A stretch of 64,000 nt of DNA from Nitrosopumilaceae archaeon (GCA_030041535.1 JASHNR010000001.1:38109-102108); one strand, 5' to 3'. Shown: positions 10,569 through 19,559, numbered from the stretch's first letter. Notes: a model not told the origin generated them from the sequence alone. Numbers and translations are program-made.

Positions 10569-10624
10569 ATCAAACATAGTGTTTGAAACCGCTGTCTCTT
10601 GTTTGGAATACAAACTACGTGTTT
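10569..10624. promoter_or_regulatory. Cluster of GTTTG/CAAAC palindromic half-sites (candidate operator)
   Basis: CAAACA-TAG-TGTTTG (10569-10583) and ACAAAC-TACGT-GTTTGT (10608-10624) with an intervening GTTTG..CAAAC arrangement in the divergent intergenic region. Confidence 0.5.
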
Positions 10625-10749
10625 GTAAAAAACAGAACAAATTCCTAGTTCTTCAACCGTTGAATCTTTTAGGTCTCAAGCCAGTTAGTCCATACAAAAA
10701 TACTTTCAATTCAAAAGTTTAACATGTACTATTATTATTCCAAATTGAT

Positions 10750-11106
10750 ATGGGTACCATTAAACAAGTAATAGTGGTAAGAAAGGATCTAGGAATGGGT
10801 ACTGGAAAGATTGCAGCCCAAGTGGGGCATGCATGTGTTCTAGGTGCAGAACACGTGAGAAAGTCTCATAGAGAATGGTATGACGCATGGCAAGAATCTG
10901 GTCAAGAAAAAGTGGTGCTCAAGGTTTCAAGTTTATCTGAATTGGAAAATATAAAAAAACATGTAATCACTCTTGGCCTACCATGGTCAGAGGTAACCGA
11001 TGCGGGTCATACTCAGATTGAACCTGGAACAGTAACTTGTATCTCTATAGGTCCTGCTCCTGAAGACACAATTGATAAGGTTACACAAAGCCTGAAATTA
11101 CTTTAG
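10750..11106 (+). CDS. pth2: Peptidyl-tRNA hydrolase, Pth2 family
   Basis: KQVIVVRKDLGMGTGKIAAQVGHACV...GLPWSEVTDAGHTQIEPGTVTCISIGP. Confidence 0.95.
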   Translation: MGTIKQVIVVRKDLGMGTGKIAAQVGHACVLGAEHVRKSHREWYDAWQESGQEKVVLKVSSLSELENIKKHVITLGLPWSEVTDAGHTQIEPGTVTCISIGPAPEDTIDKVTQSLKLL

Positions 11107-11360
11107 ATCTGTTTTTCACGGTCTCTTACTTTTGCATCAAATGTCGCTGTGATATTCTGCCCAGGCTGTGCATTGCATGGAGGTATCTTTATGACGAAAT
11201 GATCATGAGTCTCAACATAACAACCGTCTTGGTCTACTGCTTTTACTGTAACTTCCTCAGTTACCATTGTGGGAATGAGATTCCAAAATGGGAAAACAGC
11301 TGTCGTCATAATTACAATTGCTGCTGCAATTCCGCCAAATATGAGCAATCTTTCATTCAT
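11103..11360 (-). CDS. Small membrane-anchored protein, paralogue of 31578..31853
   Basis: N-terminal TM then VKAVDQDGCYVETHDHFVIKIPPCNAQPGQNITATFDAKVRDRE; start at MNERLLIF. Confidence 0.55.
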   Translation of the reverse strand: MNERLLIFGGIAAAIVIMTTAVFPFWNLIPTMVTEEVTVKAVDQDGCYVETHDHFVIKIPPCNAQPGQNITATFDAKVRDREKQI

Positions 11361-11473
11361 ACATCTGATCGAAAGTAATCCTGTATTTAGCATTATTGCG
11401 TCTATTGTGACCTTATTTACAAAGAGTGGGAATATTAGAAATCCTCTTAAATCCTTGGTCATCGAAGAATTCT

Positions 11474-11758
11474 ATGTTCGTAGTTGTAGTTGAGGTTCAA
11501 CTCAAAAGTGGAGCAGAAGAGGAATTCAAAAAATGGGTAAGTGAATCTAACAAGGATCTTGCCAAGTTTGATGGATTCGTTAACCGAAGATTGCTGGCAA
11601 CTCGTACTGGTAAACATACTCTATTGGTAGAGTTTGAGAGCCAAGAAAAGTTTGAAAAAATGCATCAAACGCAAGAACATTTTAGAATTCAATCAAAGGG
11701 TCATTCATACATGCAAACCCCTCCTAGACCGATATTTTACGAAGTAGTTACCAGCTAG
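11474..11758 (+). CDS. Antibiotic biosynthesis monooxygenase (ABM) domain protein
   Basis: MFVVVVEVQLKSGAEEEFKKWV...ABM-like ferredoxin fold. Confidence 0.65.
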   Translation: MFVVVVEVQLKSGAEEEFKKWVSESNKDLAKFDGFVNRRLLATRTGKHTLLVEFESQEKFEKMHQTQEHFRIQSKGHSYMQTPPRPIFYEVVTS

Positions 11759-11863
11759 CAAGTCCACGCATACGTCATTTCTCGTGTGTGAAAGCAGTTC
11801 GTTGAAGGTCTAATTGTGAGGTTTTTGGTTATTGAACAAGAAAAGGTCTGATCAAGACGCATC

Positions 11864-12232
11864 CTATAGGTAATGAATCTTCATGTGATTTCTGTGCACT
11901 GTTTCAAACTGGGTAACATGGCCACAATGAACACACGAAAAAAACTGGTCTGAGGTATCTTGTGGTGGCGCCTCTATCTTGTATCCGTCAAGTGCTACTA
12001 CTGAAATGACATCGTTTTTCTGTATAACTGCAAAGTGTCTTTCACATCCCAAAGATGCAAGGAACATTTTGATTGCTGTGATTACATTTGCAGCGTTGAT
12101 CTCCTCGTCTTCTATAGGGGCAAGAACAAATTCGCGTGACTTTAAGGCTGGAACTGCTCCCACCTGGTCAGAAGTATATACTGCCAATGTTGATTTTATG
12201 GGAAGAATATCCCTACAGTTGACAGTGATCAT
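11864..12232 (-). CDS. Conserved archaeal hypothetical protein with C-terminal zinc finger
   Basis: CVHCGHVTQFETVHRNHMKIH C2H2-like tail. Confidence 0.55.
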   Translation of the reverse strand: MITVNCRDILPIKSTLAVYTSDQVGAVPALKSREFVLAPIEDEEINAANVITAIKMFLASLGCERHFAVIQKNDVISVVALDGYKIEAPPQDTSDQFFSCVHCGHVTQFETVHRNHMKIHYL

Positions 12233-12258
12233 GTCATATACAAAATCAACACTTTATT

Positions 12259-12552
12259 TTAGTTTAACAAAAGCTCTTCCCATTCAGGTGTTTTCTTTAA
12301 AACAGAAAAATTACTCTTGTAGAGTATCTCTCTTTTACCTGCCTCATTTATGATTCCAATTCTGCGTATTACTTTGTAGTCGAGCAGTTTTTGCATCTTT
12401 CTGTACGCCGTGCTTGTAGGTATGTTACACTCTATGCAAAGTTGGGTTGTAGATTTTGGAACCGTCATAATTGATTTCAGTATCATTCTATTGGCTTTGT
12501 CTGACAAGAGATCTTGCATCGCCTCATCGTTGATATCTCTAATCTCCAGCAT
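12259..12552 (-). CDS. Winged-helix transcriptional regulator
   Basis: QLCIECNIPTSTAYRKMQKLLDYKVIRRIG HTH. Confidence 0.7.
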   Translation of the reverse strand: MLEIRDINDEAMQDLLSDKANRMILKSIMTVPKSTTQLCIECNIPTSTAYRKMQKLLDYKVIRRIGIINEAGKREILYKSNFSVLKKTPEWEELLLN

Positions 12553-12740
12553 TGTTCTTAATCTTACGTCTTTGATTTAATGGGTTACTTAACTAAGTTA
12601 CCTAGCCTTTTTGTACATGTCTTTTTTTAGCATCTTAAAATAAAAATTTGATAGACGCGATCTTACATTTATTGACTTGAAAAGAATCCATGGTAAAAAA
12701 GAGCAAAGATTTACATAAATAACTTGACAGAGTTCTGCCA

Positions 12741-13541
12741 GTGACTAACATATATGAGAATGCAGCACATGACTTTCTTGAACTTGCAAGCGAACAACGT
12801 CTGAACATAATATTCAAACTTTTAGAGAAAAAATCCAAGATCTCAAACATGGCAAAAGAACTGCACGCCACGGTTCAGGAGGTTCATAGGAACTTTGAGC
12901 GACTCGCAGATGCAGGGTTGATTGTAAAGGACCGTGATGGCTTGTATGATCTTACTACATATGGCAAAACAATGTGCACCCAAGTCCCATCGCTGTTGTT
13001 TCTTTCTAAGAATAGAAAATATTTTGAGAATCATAATTTTGGAGATGTTTCGATGAAATTTATACAAAGAATAGGTGCACTTGCGGGAGGACAACAGGTA
13101 AAAGGGTTTGTCAAGGTTTTAGAGCAATGGAAGTCAATTTACAAAAATGCGGATGAGTTTGTTTATGAAATTTTCACCGAAGTACCACTTGATCTAATAG
13201 AACCACTTTTAACCAAAGTAAGAAAGGGAGTTAAACTAAATTACATTTTTTCAGAATCTGTTATAGTCCCCAAAGGCAGACAAAACTTGCTCAAAAAATT
13301 AGGCATGAAAGATTTAATTGATAAAGGCTTGGTTGAGCGAAAAATGAGTGCAGACACAGATGTGATCGTAGTATTAAATGAGAAAGAAGCATGTGTTGGT
13401 TTTCCCACCATGGATGGCGTCACAGACATACGTGAAATGTTTTATAGTAAAGATCCTCTATTCCACGAATGGTGTCTGGACTATTTTAGATACTGCTGGT
13501 ATAACTCTGACTCGTTTCAAGAAAGTAAAATTCGTGAATAA
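12741..13541 (+). CDS. HTH regulator with FilR1-middle/DUF1724-like domain
   Basis: N-terminal wHTH; C-terminal LLTKVRKGVKLNYIF...VCVGFPTMDGVTDIREMFYSKDPLFHEWCLDYFRYCW. Confidence 0.7.
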   Translation: MTNIYENAAHDFLELASEQRLNIIFKLLEKKSKISNMAKELHATVQEVHRNFERLADAGLIVKDRDGLYDLTTYGKTMCTQVPSLLFLSKNRKYFENHNFGDVSMKFIQRIGALAGGQQVKGFVKVLEQWKSIYKNADEFVYEIFTEVPLDLIEPLLTKVRKGVKLNYIFSESVIVPKGRQNLLKKLGMKDLIDKGLVERKMSADTDVIVVLNEKEACVGFPTMDGVTDIREMFYSKDPLFHEWCLDYFRYCWYNSDSFQESKIRE

Positions 13542-13584
13542 ATAACGGTATAAATTTAATCTTGTAATATATTCTAAAATTTCA

Positions 13585-14460
13585 TTGCTTGACTTTACCC
13601 TAGAATATCTGTGTTGCATAAACTGCAAGTCAGATCTATCAATTGAACCATTGACATATAGTGAAGAAATACAAGAAGGATTTCTCAATTGTGTAAAATG
13701 TGATCATAGCTATCCTGTGATATCTTCTGTACCTTTTATGTTAGACAACTTTTCGTCGTACCTCTCAATTCGAATGGCACTAGGGGGCCAGTTGATGCTG
13801 ATGGCAAAATCTCAAAAAATGAAGTCATTTGTAAAGAACACCTTGGGAAAGATAAATCGTGCATCTGAAGATACTTCGAATCTGGAAAGAAATTGGATAG
13901 GGATTTACAAACGTAGCATGGGATCAAAATTCTATGCGCATGTCAAAGACTCGATTCAGAAATTACATCGATGCGATCTTGTACTGGAACATGGATGTTC
14001 AGTAGGTTATATGGCAAGAGAAGCTGCAAAACAAAACTCGCGTGTATTTGGAATAGATAAATCATTTTATGCAATTCTGGAAGCAAAGAAGCATCAAAGA
14101 AAAAATTCAGATTTTGTGGTAGCTGACTCGCTGAACACTCCTTTTGGAAATAAAAAATTTGATTTGGTAATTGCCTTAAACTTGCTTGATATCGTAGAGC
14201 CATCAGAACTTTTACAGATTGTTTCACATCAAACGCGGCAATTTCTTGTGTTGTCAGATCCATATGACTTTGAGCGAGGGAAAAACTCTGTAAAATCAAA
14301 AACAAGTCCAGGAGAATTAAGATCGTACCTGAGAAATGCTGGATTTAAATTAATTCAAAGAACAACCAATACAAGCTTTATTCCATGGAAATTAAACATG
14401 AATTCTAGGCTAAGTTTGAATTACAAAGTAGATCTGATTGTTGCGCAAAAAAGCAATTAG
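13585..14460 (+). CDS. SAM-dependent methyltransferase with N-terminal Trm112-like zinc ribbon
   Basis: CINCKSDL...NCVKCDHSYPV; VLEHGCSVGYMAREAAK; start codon TTG. Confidence 0.75.
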   Translation: MLDFTLEYLCCINCKSDLSIEPLTYSEEIQEGFLNCVKCDHSYPVISSVPFMLDNFSSYLSIRMALGGQLMLMAKSQKMKSFVKNTLGKINRASEDTSNLERNWIGIYKRSMGSKFYAHVKDSIQKLHRCDLVLEHGCSVGYMAREAAKQNSRVFGIDKSFYAILEAKKHQRKNSDFVVADSLNTPFGNKKFDLVIALNLLDIVEPSELLQIVSHQTRQFLVLSDPYDFERGKNSVKSKTSPGELRSYLRNAGFKLIQRTTNTSFIPWKLNMNSRLSLNYKVDLIVAQKSN

Positions 14461-15533
14461 ATTTGCTGTACCGTGTCAGGAACGCGCTGGTTAATCATCT
14501 TGGATAGACCTCGCATATAGTTTTGGGCAAAAGTTGTTACAGGTTGGGAGGAATACCATATGCATCCCAACACTTCGCAGTCATGGCACGTCTTTGCAAT
14601 CTCCCACTGTGGTGCACTCCATATTTCATCCACGCTTTTTTCAAGAAGGTTGTACGTGTTTTCTGGTTTGCTATATTTCCAGCATGGCACCATGACTGTG
14701 CCATTTCCGTTGACAAAGATGCTCTTCCAAACCCCGCATTCATCATACATGCCACGCCCGTGTTCAATTATTTGTTCAAAGTATTGCGGTGGGATCATGA
14801 TTTGAGGGTCTTCTTTACTATGTATGTGCTCAAGCACACTCTGACAAACTTTCACGATGGTTTCCCTGTCAGGAAGTAGAGAATAGTCCACATCTGATCT
14901 GTCTTCTACGAAGGTCAGAGAAACTGAATTCACACCAAGCTCTTTTGCTCTCTTAAAATATGATTTGTCGATGAATTCTTTTGTGTTAAACTTGGTTATG
15001 ACAGAATTGAAGTAATGTGGAACCTTGTACTCTGTTAACAATTGTAGGTTTTGCATTACGCGCTGGTACGTCTGTGGAGTAACTCCGCGAACTTTGCAAT
15101 AGGATTCCTCAAATACAGAATCTATACTACATGTGATGAACTGAACATAGTTTTTTAGTTCGTCAAGATCAATTGTATGTAACAATGAACAGTTTGTAAT
15201 CAATGTAATTGGCAATTTGAGGTTGTACACATGGCGTACAAGCTCCATGAAATCTGGCCTGCTCGTAGGTTCTCCGCCCTCTATTATAGACCAAATGCAG
15301 TACTCTGCAACTTTGTCAAAAATCTGTTTCCATTGATCAGTTGTCAAGTCGTTTTTGCTTGCAAGCTTTATCTGGCCTTGCTTGTCCGAATCCCCAAATG
15401 GGCACATGGGGCAGTAGTAATTACAATAATGGGTAAGGCTAAAAACTGCAATTATGGGTCTTCTTCTTCCAACTGCTCGATTCAAAGACCACTTGCCCAC
15501 TCTATTGATTGTCCTAATTACGTCTACGACCAC
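14457..15533 (-). CDS. Radical SAM/SPASM protein
   Basis: THYCNYYCPMCPFG CxxxCxxC motif; C-terminal cysteine-rich region. Confidence 0.85.
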   Translation of the reverse strand: MVVDVIRTINRVGKWSLNRAVGRRRPIIAVFSLTHYCNYYCPMCPFGDSDKQGQIKLASKNDLTTDQWKQIFDKVAEYCIWSIIEGGEPTSRPDFMELVRHVYNLKLPITLITNCSLLHTIDLDELKNYVQFITCSIDSVFEESYCKVRGVTPQTYQRVMQNLQLLTEYKVPHYFNSVITKFNTKEFIDKSYFKRAKELGVNSVSLTFVEDRSDVDYSLLPDRETIVKVCQSVLEHIHSKEDPQIMIPPQYFEQIIEHGRGMYDECGVWKSIFVNGNGTVMVPCWKYSKPENTYNLLEKSVDEIWSAPQWEIAKTCHDCEVLGCIWYSSQPVTTFAQNYMRGLSKMINQRVPDTVQQI

Positions 15534-15644
15534 GGTTCTAGTTCATTCTTAAATCTATTAAAATCTTGTAATTTCCTTGCTTGTTTTTTAATAGGTGTTT
15601 GTGGCCTTGAATTAATTTATTTAAAAGCATAACCTAGTTTTCAC

Positions 15645-16184
15645 ATGAAATCTTTGGTTTATGTTATACCTATTGCTGCCATAATTTTTACAATATCTTT
15701 CTTACTTGTGCGGGAAAATGTAATTCCAGCAGGACACAATCAAACTTTTGTGCTATCAAGTTCTGCATTTGAAAATAATGGAACTATTCCATCACAATAC
15801 ACATGTGATGGTAATAGCATATCGCCGCCTCTTGCAATATCTGGCGTTCCACAAACCGCAAAAAGTCTCGCACTCACTGTTGTTGATGTTGATGCTCCAA
15901 AAGGGCCATTTACGCATTGGACAATGTGGAATATTCCAATCAATAACACCACATTCTATGCAGGTGAAGACATGATGTTTCCTCAAGGGATTACAAGTGC
16001 TAGAACCAATGGCTACAAAGGGCCATGTCCTCCATCTGGAACACACCGGTATTTCTTTACCCTCTATGCCTTGGACACTCTTCTTAATCTTGGTCAAAAT
16101 ACAACAAGAAATGATCTGGAACAAGCCATGAATGGACACATCGTAGACAAGACTGAACTAATGGGACGATATTTCAGGAGCTGA
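15645..16184 (+). CDS. PEBP (YbhB/YbcL, Raf kinase inhibitor-like) family protein
   Basis: SPPLAISGVPQTAKSLALTVVDVDAPKGPFTHWTMWNIP. Confidence 0.9.
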   Translation: MKSLVYVIPIAAIIFTISFLLVRENVIPAGHNQTFVLSSSAFENNGTIPSQYTCDGNSISPPLAISGVPQTAKSLALTVVDVDAPKGPFTHWTMWNIPINNTTFYAGEDMMFPQGITSARTNGYKGPCPPSGTHRYFFTLYALDTLLNLGQNTTRNDLEQAMNGHIVDKTELMGRYFRS

Positions 16185-16269
16185 TTTTTTCATATTATTG
16201 TACAAGTGTAAGACAAATCATGCACTAACCAAAAATTATAAATGTGATCTAGAAGATTACAGAATATGC

Positions 16270-16355
16270 GGCTATGGCATTAGCCTTGAAATAAAAAATT
16301 CTAAACCGCATCAAATGATGCTAATAATGTCTACCAAAATAAAAAATAGGTAGAC
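16270..16355 (+). promoter_or_regulatory. Fluoride riboswitch-like leader, copy A
   Basis: GGCTATGGCATTAGCC..AAACCGCATCAAATGATGCTAATAATGTCTACC..GGTAGAC, ATG 2 nt later; TATA-like TTATAAAT ~30 nt upstream. Confidence 0.9.
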
Positions 16356-16357
16356 AA

Positions 16358-16933
16358 ATGAAAACAAAAAATTCAAAAGGTTCACTTCTTACTGATGTAG
16401 GACTTGATCCTGAAACTGATTATGAATTAGGATTCTATTATGGATATATTTTTGACGGACTCGACGATGAGATCAGACACGACATAATGGAATTGATAGA
16501 CATAAACAAAGTGTTCGCAAGTGCATTTGGTCGAGGTTCTGGCTGGAAGTTTACCAAGTCATCAGTTCGTACAAAACAAATTCTAATGGAACTCTGCAAG
16601 TCTAACCACGAACTGGCAAAACAATTCTGTCAAAGCATTGGAAATCATATGGGAAAGCTTACTGATAGTACACTGAATAGTCTTTTGAACCTTGCAAAAG
16701 ATGATCCTTTCTTTGCAGCTAGACTGGGTTATGAAATTGGATACAATTTTTATAAATTGAAAGAAAATATGACGCAAATTGTATTTGATTTTGCTTCTCT
16801 AAAACTTGATTTTGCACATAAGATGGGGATTGGTGTTAAAGATACTTTTAGCAAGTTGGAAGATGATGATAGAAAACTAACATTGAATTTTGCAAAAAAG
16901 AATAAAAGTTTTGCAAGCGGTATGACAAATTAA
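16358..16933 (+). CDS. Helical-repeat protein of unknown function under leader A
   Basis: ORF immediately after leader; repeating ...FA.xxGxGxG../LAKxNxxFA pattern. Confidence 0.75.
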   Translation: MKTKNSKGSLLTDVGLDPETDYELGFYYGYIFDGLDDEIRHDIMELIDINKVFASAFGRGSGWKFTKSSVRTKQILMELCKSNHELAKQFCQSIGNHMGKLTDSTLNSLLNLAKDDPFFAARLGYEIGYNFYKLKENMTQIVFDFASLKLDFAHKMGIGVKDTFSKLEDDDRKLTLNFAKKNKSFASGMTN

Positions 16934-17068
16934 TCCTTAGTGTGTGGGATTAAATCATTACAATGACACAAAAGACGATCTATCGTATTTGGGATGATTT
17001 GTTTTTTAAATGATTAAGAAAAATACTATTTACTCATAGTTTTGATTTTATGATCTATAAAACATTGG

Positions 17069-17320
17069 TTATGATTCATTTTCTTCATTTACTATCATTG
17101 TTATAGTTGATGTAATTTTGTCAATTTTTCTAATTTTTTCTAGTATGTTCTGCATGTCGTTCATACTGATACTTTCTATTTTTAGAACCATGTTGTACAC
17201 GCCATAAACTTCTCGGATCTCATACTTTGTAGCTGTATCTCCCTTCATTATCTCTTCAACATTGTTGAGTATTTCGCCTTCTGAATCTGGCTTACTGTTT
17301 AACAAAATGTATGCCATCAT
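17069..17320 (-). CDS. Stand-alone Lrp/AsnC ligand-binding (RAM) domain
   Basis: YEIREVYGVYNMVLKIESISMNDMQNILEKIRKIDKITSTITMIV; no HTH. Confidence 0.8.
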   Translation of the reverse strand: MMAYILLNSKPDSEGEILNNVEEIMKGDTATKYEIREVYGVYNMVLKIESISMNDMQNILEKIRKIDKITSTITMIVNEENES

Positions 17321-17793
17321 ATTTTTGTCCTAGCATACAAATCAAGAAATGCGTCCACATCTATTGGTTCTTCCATGATTTCAGATATTTGTTCTATCTT
17401 GGTTACTATGGAAAAACACTGTTTCTTGAAACTATCTTCGTTAAATCTCATCACAGTTATCTGTTTTGGGATGTCGACAAATTTGTTCTCCAAGTCAGTG
17501 TTTGTCAAAAGTATGAGATTCAATCCCTTTCCTTGTGCATATCCTATCCCCTGATTAATCGCACTCGAGTTTATGATCTCTGCATCGGTGATGAGAATTA
17601 GGCATATGCTAGAACGCACTATTTCTTTAAATTCTGAGGATATGAAATTACCTTGTAATTCACTATAAACTAACTGTGTCTTGAATCCTTTTTCTTCAAG
17701 TATGGATTTTAAAACACACGCATATGTCTCATAGTCTGTTTTATTGTAACCTATTGAAACTTTGAATCTTGGATGTATCATTTTATGGTTCAC
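17317..17793 (-). CDS. TIR-like nucleotide-binding domain protein
   Basis: FKVSIGYNKTDYE...CLILITDAEIINSSAINQGIGYAQGKGLNLILLT; overlaps both neighbours. Confidence 0.55.
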   Translation of the reverse strand: MNHKMIHPRFKVSIGYNKTDYETYACVLKSILEEKGFKTQLVYSELQGNFISSEFKEIVRSSICLILITDAEIINSSAINQGIGYAQGKGLNLILLTNTDLENKFVDIPKQITVMRFNEDSFKKQCFSIVTKIEQISEIMEEPIDVDAFLDLYARTKI

Positions 17794-18805
17794 TACGATC
17801 CAATTTTCTTGATCTTTGTAAAAAATGCTGAGGACCTTTATTCATTACATCTGTCAAATGATAACGCGCGACATGATGTTTGCCTTTTTTCTTTTTTATT
17901 TCTGTATGTGATGACATGGCAAGTACTTTGTAGCTATTTCGTAGGGTTACTTCGGTTACATGAGACGCTCTTGCAATATTCTTCTGAGTCATTCTAACGC
18001 CGTTTATCACGCAGGATAAGTATATAGCTGCAGCTGCTACCCCTTTTGGGGCCTTTCCTATTCTAATTCCGTCTTCTACTGCGTCATTGAGAATAAGTAT
18101 CGCATTTCGTTTGATTTTTTCACTGACCTCAATATTGCTTGCTATGTGTGCTATGTATCTTATTGGATCTGCTATTGGCATATTTAGATCGAGTTCGAAG
18201 ATAAGTAACCTGTAGCATTTAGCAAGTTCTCTTTTTTGTATTCCTGTTGCCGACGAAATATCTTTCAAAGTTCTCGGAATTCCGCCATCTCTACAAGCAG
18301 CATATACTGAAGCCCCCAGTAAGATTGCTATGGAACGTCCTTTTACAAGGCCTCTTGCAAGAGCTTTTCTATAGATGTGCGCTGATTTTTCTACTATGTT
18401 ATCGGGTAGAGTTATTTTATCTTTTATTCTAGCAAGTTCAGAAAAAGCGATTCTGAGATTTTTTTCAATCAATATTCCACTTATGTTACTTCTGTTATCT
18501 AATTTCTTTAGCTGTATCATCATTGTCTTCATAAAAGGAGATAAAGGCCTTCCAAATGCATCTCTGTACGCAGGATTGATTATTGTTGTTAATCCCTTGT
18601 CTGATCTTGCAAGTGATTGTGCCATGCCACCTGTTTGTTCCCCGTCCTTTGAAAACCCTCTCGCGTTTACCTCGTCTATTCTCTGTTCTAATACTAGGCC
18701 ACATCTGCCACAAATAACTTCTCCAAGCACGGTGTCTGTAAATATTGATTCTTTAAGGCATCTAGGACACTGATTCTGCTTTGTGTTGCTTATATTGCGT
18801 TGCAT
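17783..18805 (-). CDS. tfb: Transcription initiation factor TFB
   Basis: CPRCLKESIFTDTVLGEVICGRCGLVLEQ zinc ribbon plus cyclin repeats. Confidence 0.93.
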   Translation of the reverse strand: MQRNISNTKQNQCPRCLKESIFTDTVLGEVICGRCGLVLEQRIDEVNARGFSKDGEQTGGMAQSLARSDKGLTTIINPAYRDAFGRPLSPFMKTMMIQLKKLDNRSNISGILIEKNLRIAFSELARIKDKITLPDNIVEKSAHIYRKALARGLVKGRSIAILLGASVYAACRDGGIPRTLKDISSATGIQKRELAKCYRLLIFELDLNMPIADPIRYIAHIASNIEVSEKIKRNAILILNDAVEDGIRIGKAPKGVAAAAIYLSCVINGVRMTQKNIARASHVTEVTLRNSYKVLAMSSHTEIKKKKGKHHVARYHLTDVMNKGPQHFLQRSRKLDRSEP

Positions 18806-18807
18806 TT

Positions 18808-19209
18808 TTATCTAGCCCTCTGGCTGAATTCAGCTTTTAAAAGACGCATTATCAAAAACGCAACTTTTAACACATCACTTCTCTTTTCTATGTAAATGTA
18901 CAATATTTCCTTATCCAAAGGAAAGATCATTGTTATTATTGGGCCATAAGATATAGTGAAATCTTGTGGCCCAATATGACGATCGTGTTCTCTTCTCATC
19001 CTCACTCCTAATGCTATTTCCATTAGCAATACTTCATCTTGTAGCCCCAACCAACGCGTGTCTGTTTTGTTTTTTTTACTTTGAGCAAGTAATTTTCCCT
19101 TGTCATCAATTATTCCAACAAACACTATATTGGAATCTAAGTTAAGGACTCTATCACAAACAGATTCTAATGCATCAGTTTGTATAGTCATGTTCTGATT
19201 CCTTACCAT
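18808..19209 (-). CDS. Roadblock/LC7-like conserved thaumarchaeal protein
   Basis: ALESVCDRVLNLDSNIVFVGIIDDKGKLLAQSKK; overlaps preceding small ORF. Confidence 0.6.
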   Translation of the reverse strand: MVRNQNMTIQTDALESVCDRVLNLDSNIVFVGIIDDKGKLLAQSKKNKTDTRWLGLQDEVLLMEIALGVRMRREHDRHIGPQDFTISYGPIITMIFPLDKEILYIYIEKRSDVLKVAFLIMRLLKAEFSQRAR

Positions 19210-19339
19210 TTAATTGAGCATTAGAACGGGGGTGGAGTCGTACAATGTTAGATGACTCTGGATCTCTTTGTATGTTTGCCCAGTTTATTGTGGGAATATA
19301 TCCCTGAGTATACTCCGCATTTTTCTCTTTGTTTGTCAT
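19175..19339 (-). CDS. 54-aa small ORF directly controlled by leader B
   Basis: Hand translation MTNKEKNAEYTQGYIPTINWANIQRDPESSNIVRLHPRSNAQLNGKESEHDYTN; overlaps start of downstream gene. Confidence 0.55.
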   Translation of the reverse strand: MTNKEKNAEYTQGYIPTINWANIQRDPESSNIVRLHPRSNAQLNGKESEHDYTN

Positions 19340-19342
19340 TTT

Positions 19343-19424
19343 GTCTACCTTTTATTTTGGTAGACATTATTAGCATCATTTGATGCGGTTTAGAATTTTT
19401 TATTTCAAGGCTAATGCCATAGCC
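19343..19424 (-). promoter_or_regulatory. Fluoride riboswitch-like leader, copy B
   Basis: Reverse complement GGCTATGGCATTAGCC..AAACCGCATCAAATGATGCTAATAATGTCTACC..GGTAGACAAAATG. Confidence 0.9.
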
Positions 19425-19559
19425 TACTTAATATGCGACTATCCGCCTTTTATTCTTTTTTAAAATACTAATTGTGGACTGGTCAAGAAATTGAACATAC
19501 ATAAAAAACCGAGATATATAAAACATCTAAATCATAGAGCAGCTATTTGTATTTGAAGA

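Noticed and set aside
16329-16355. GUCUACC/GGUAGAC hairpin as a transcription terminator
   Set aside because: No U-tract follows and in most copies it sits 2-4 nt before a start codon; translational control fits better.
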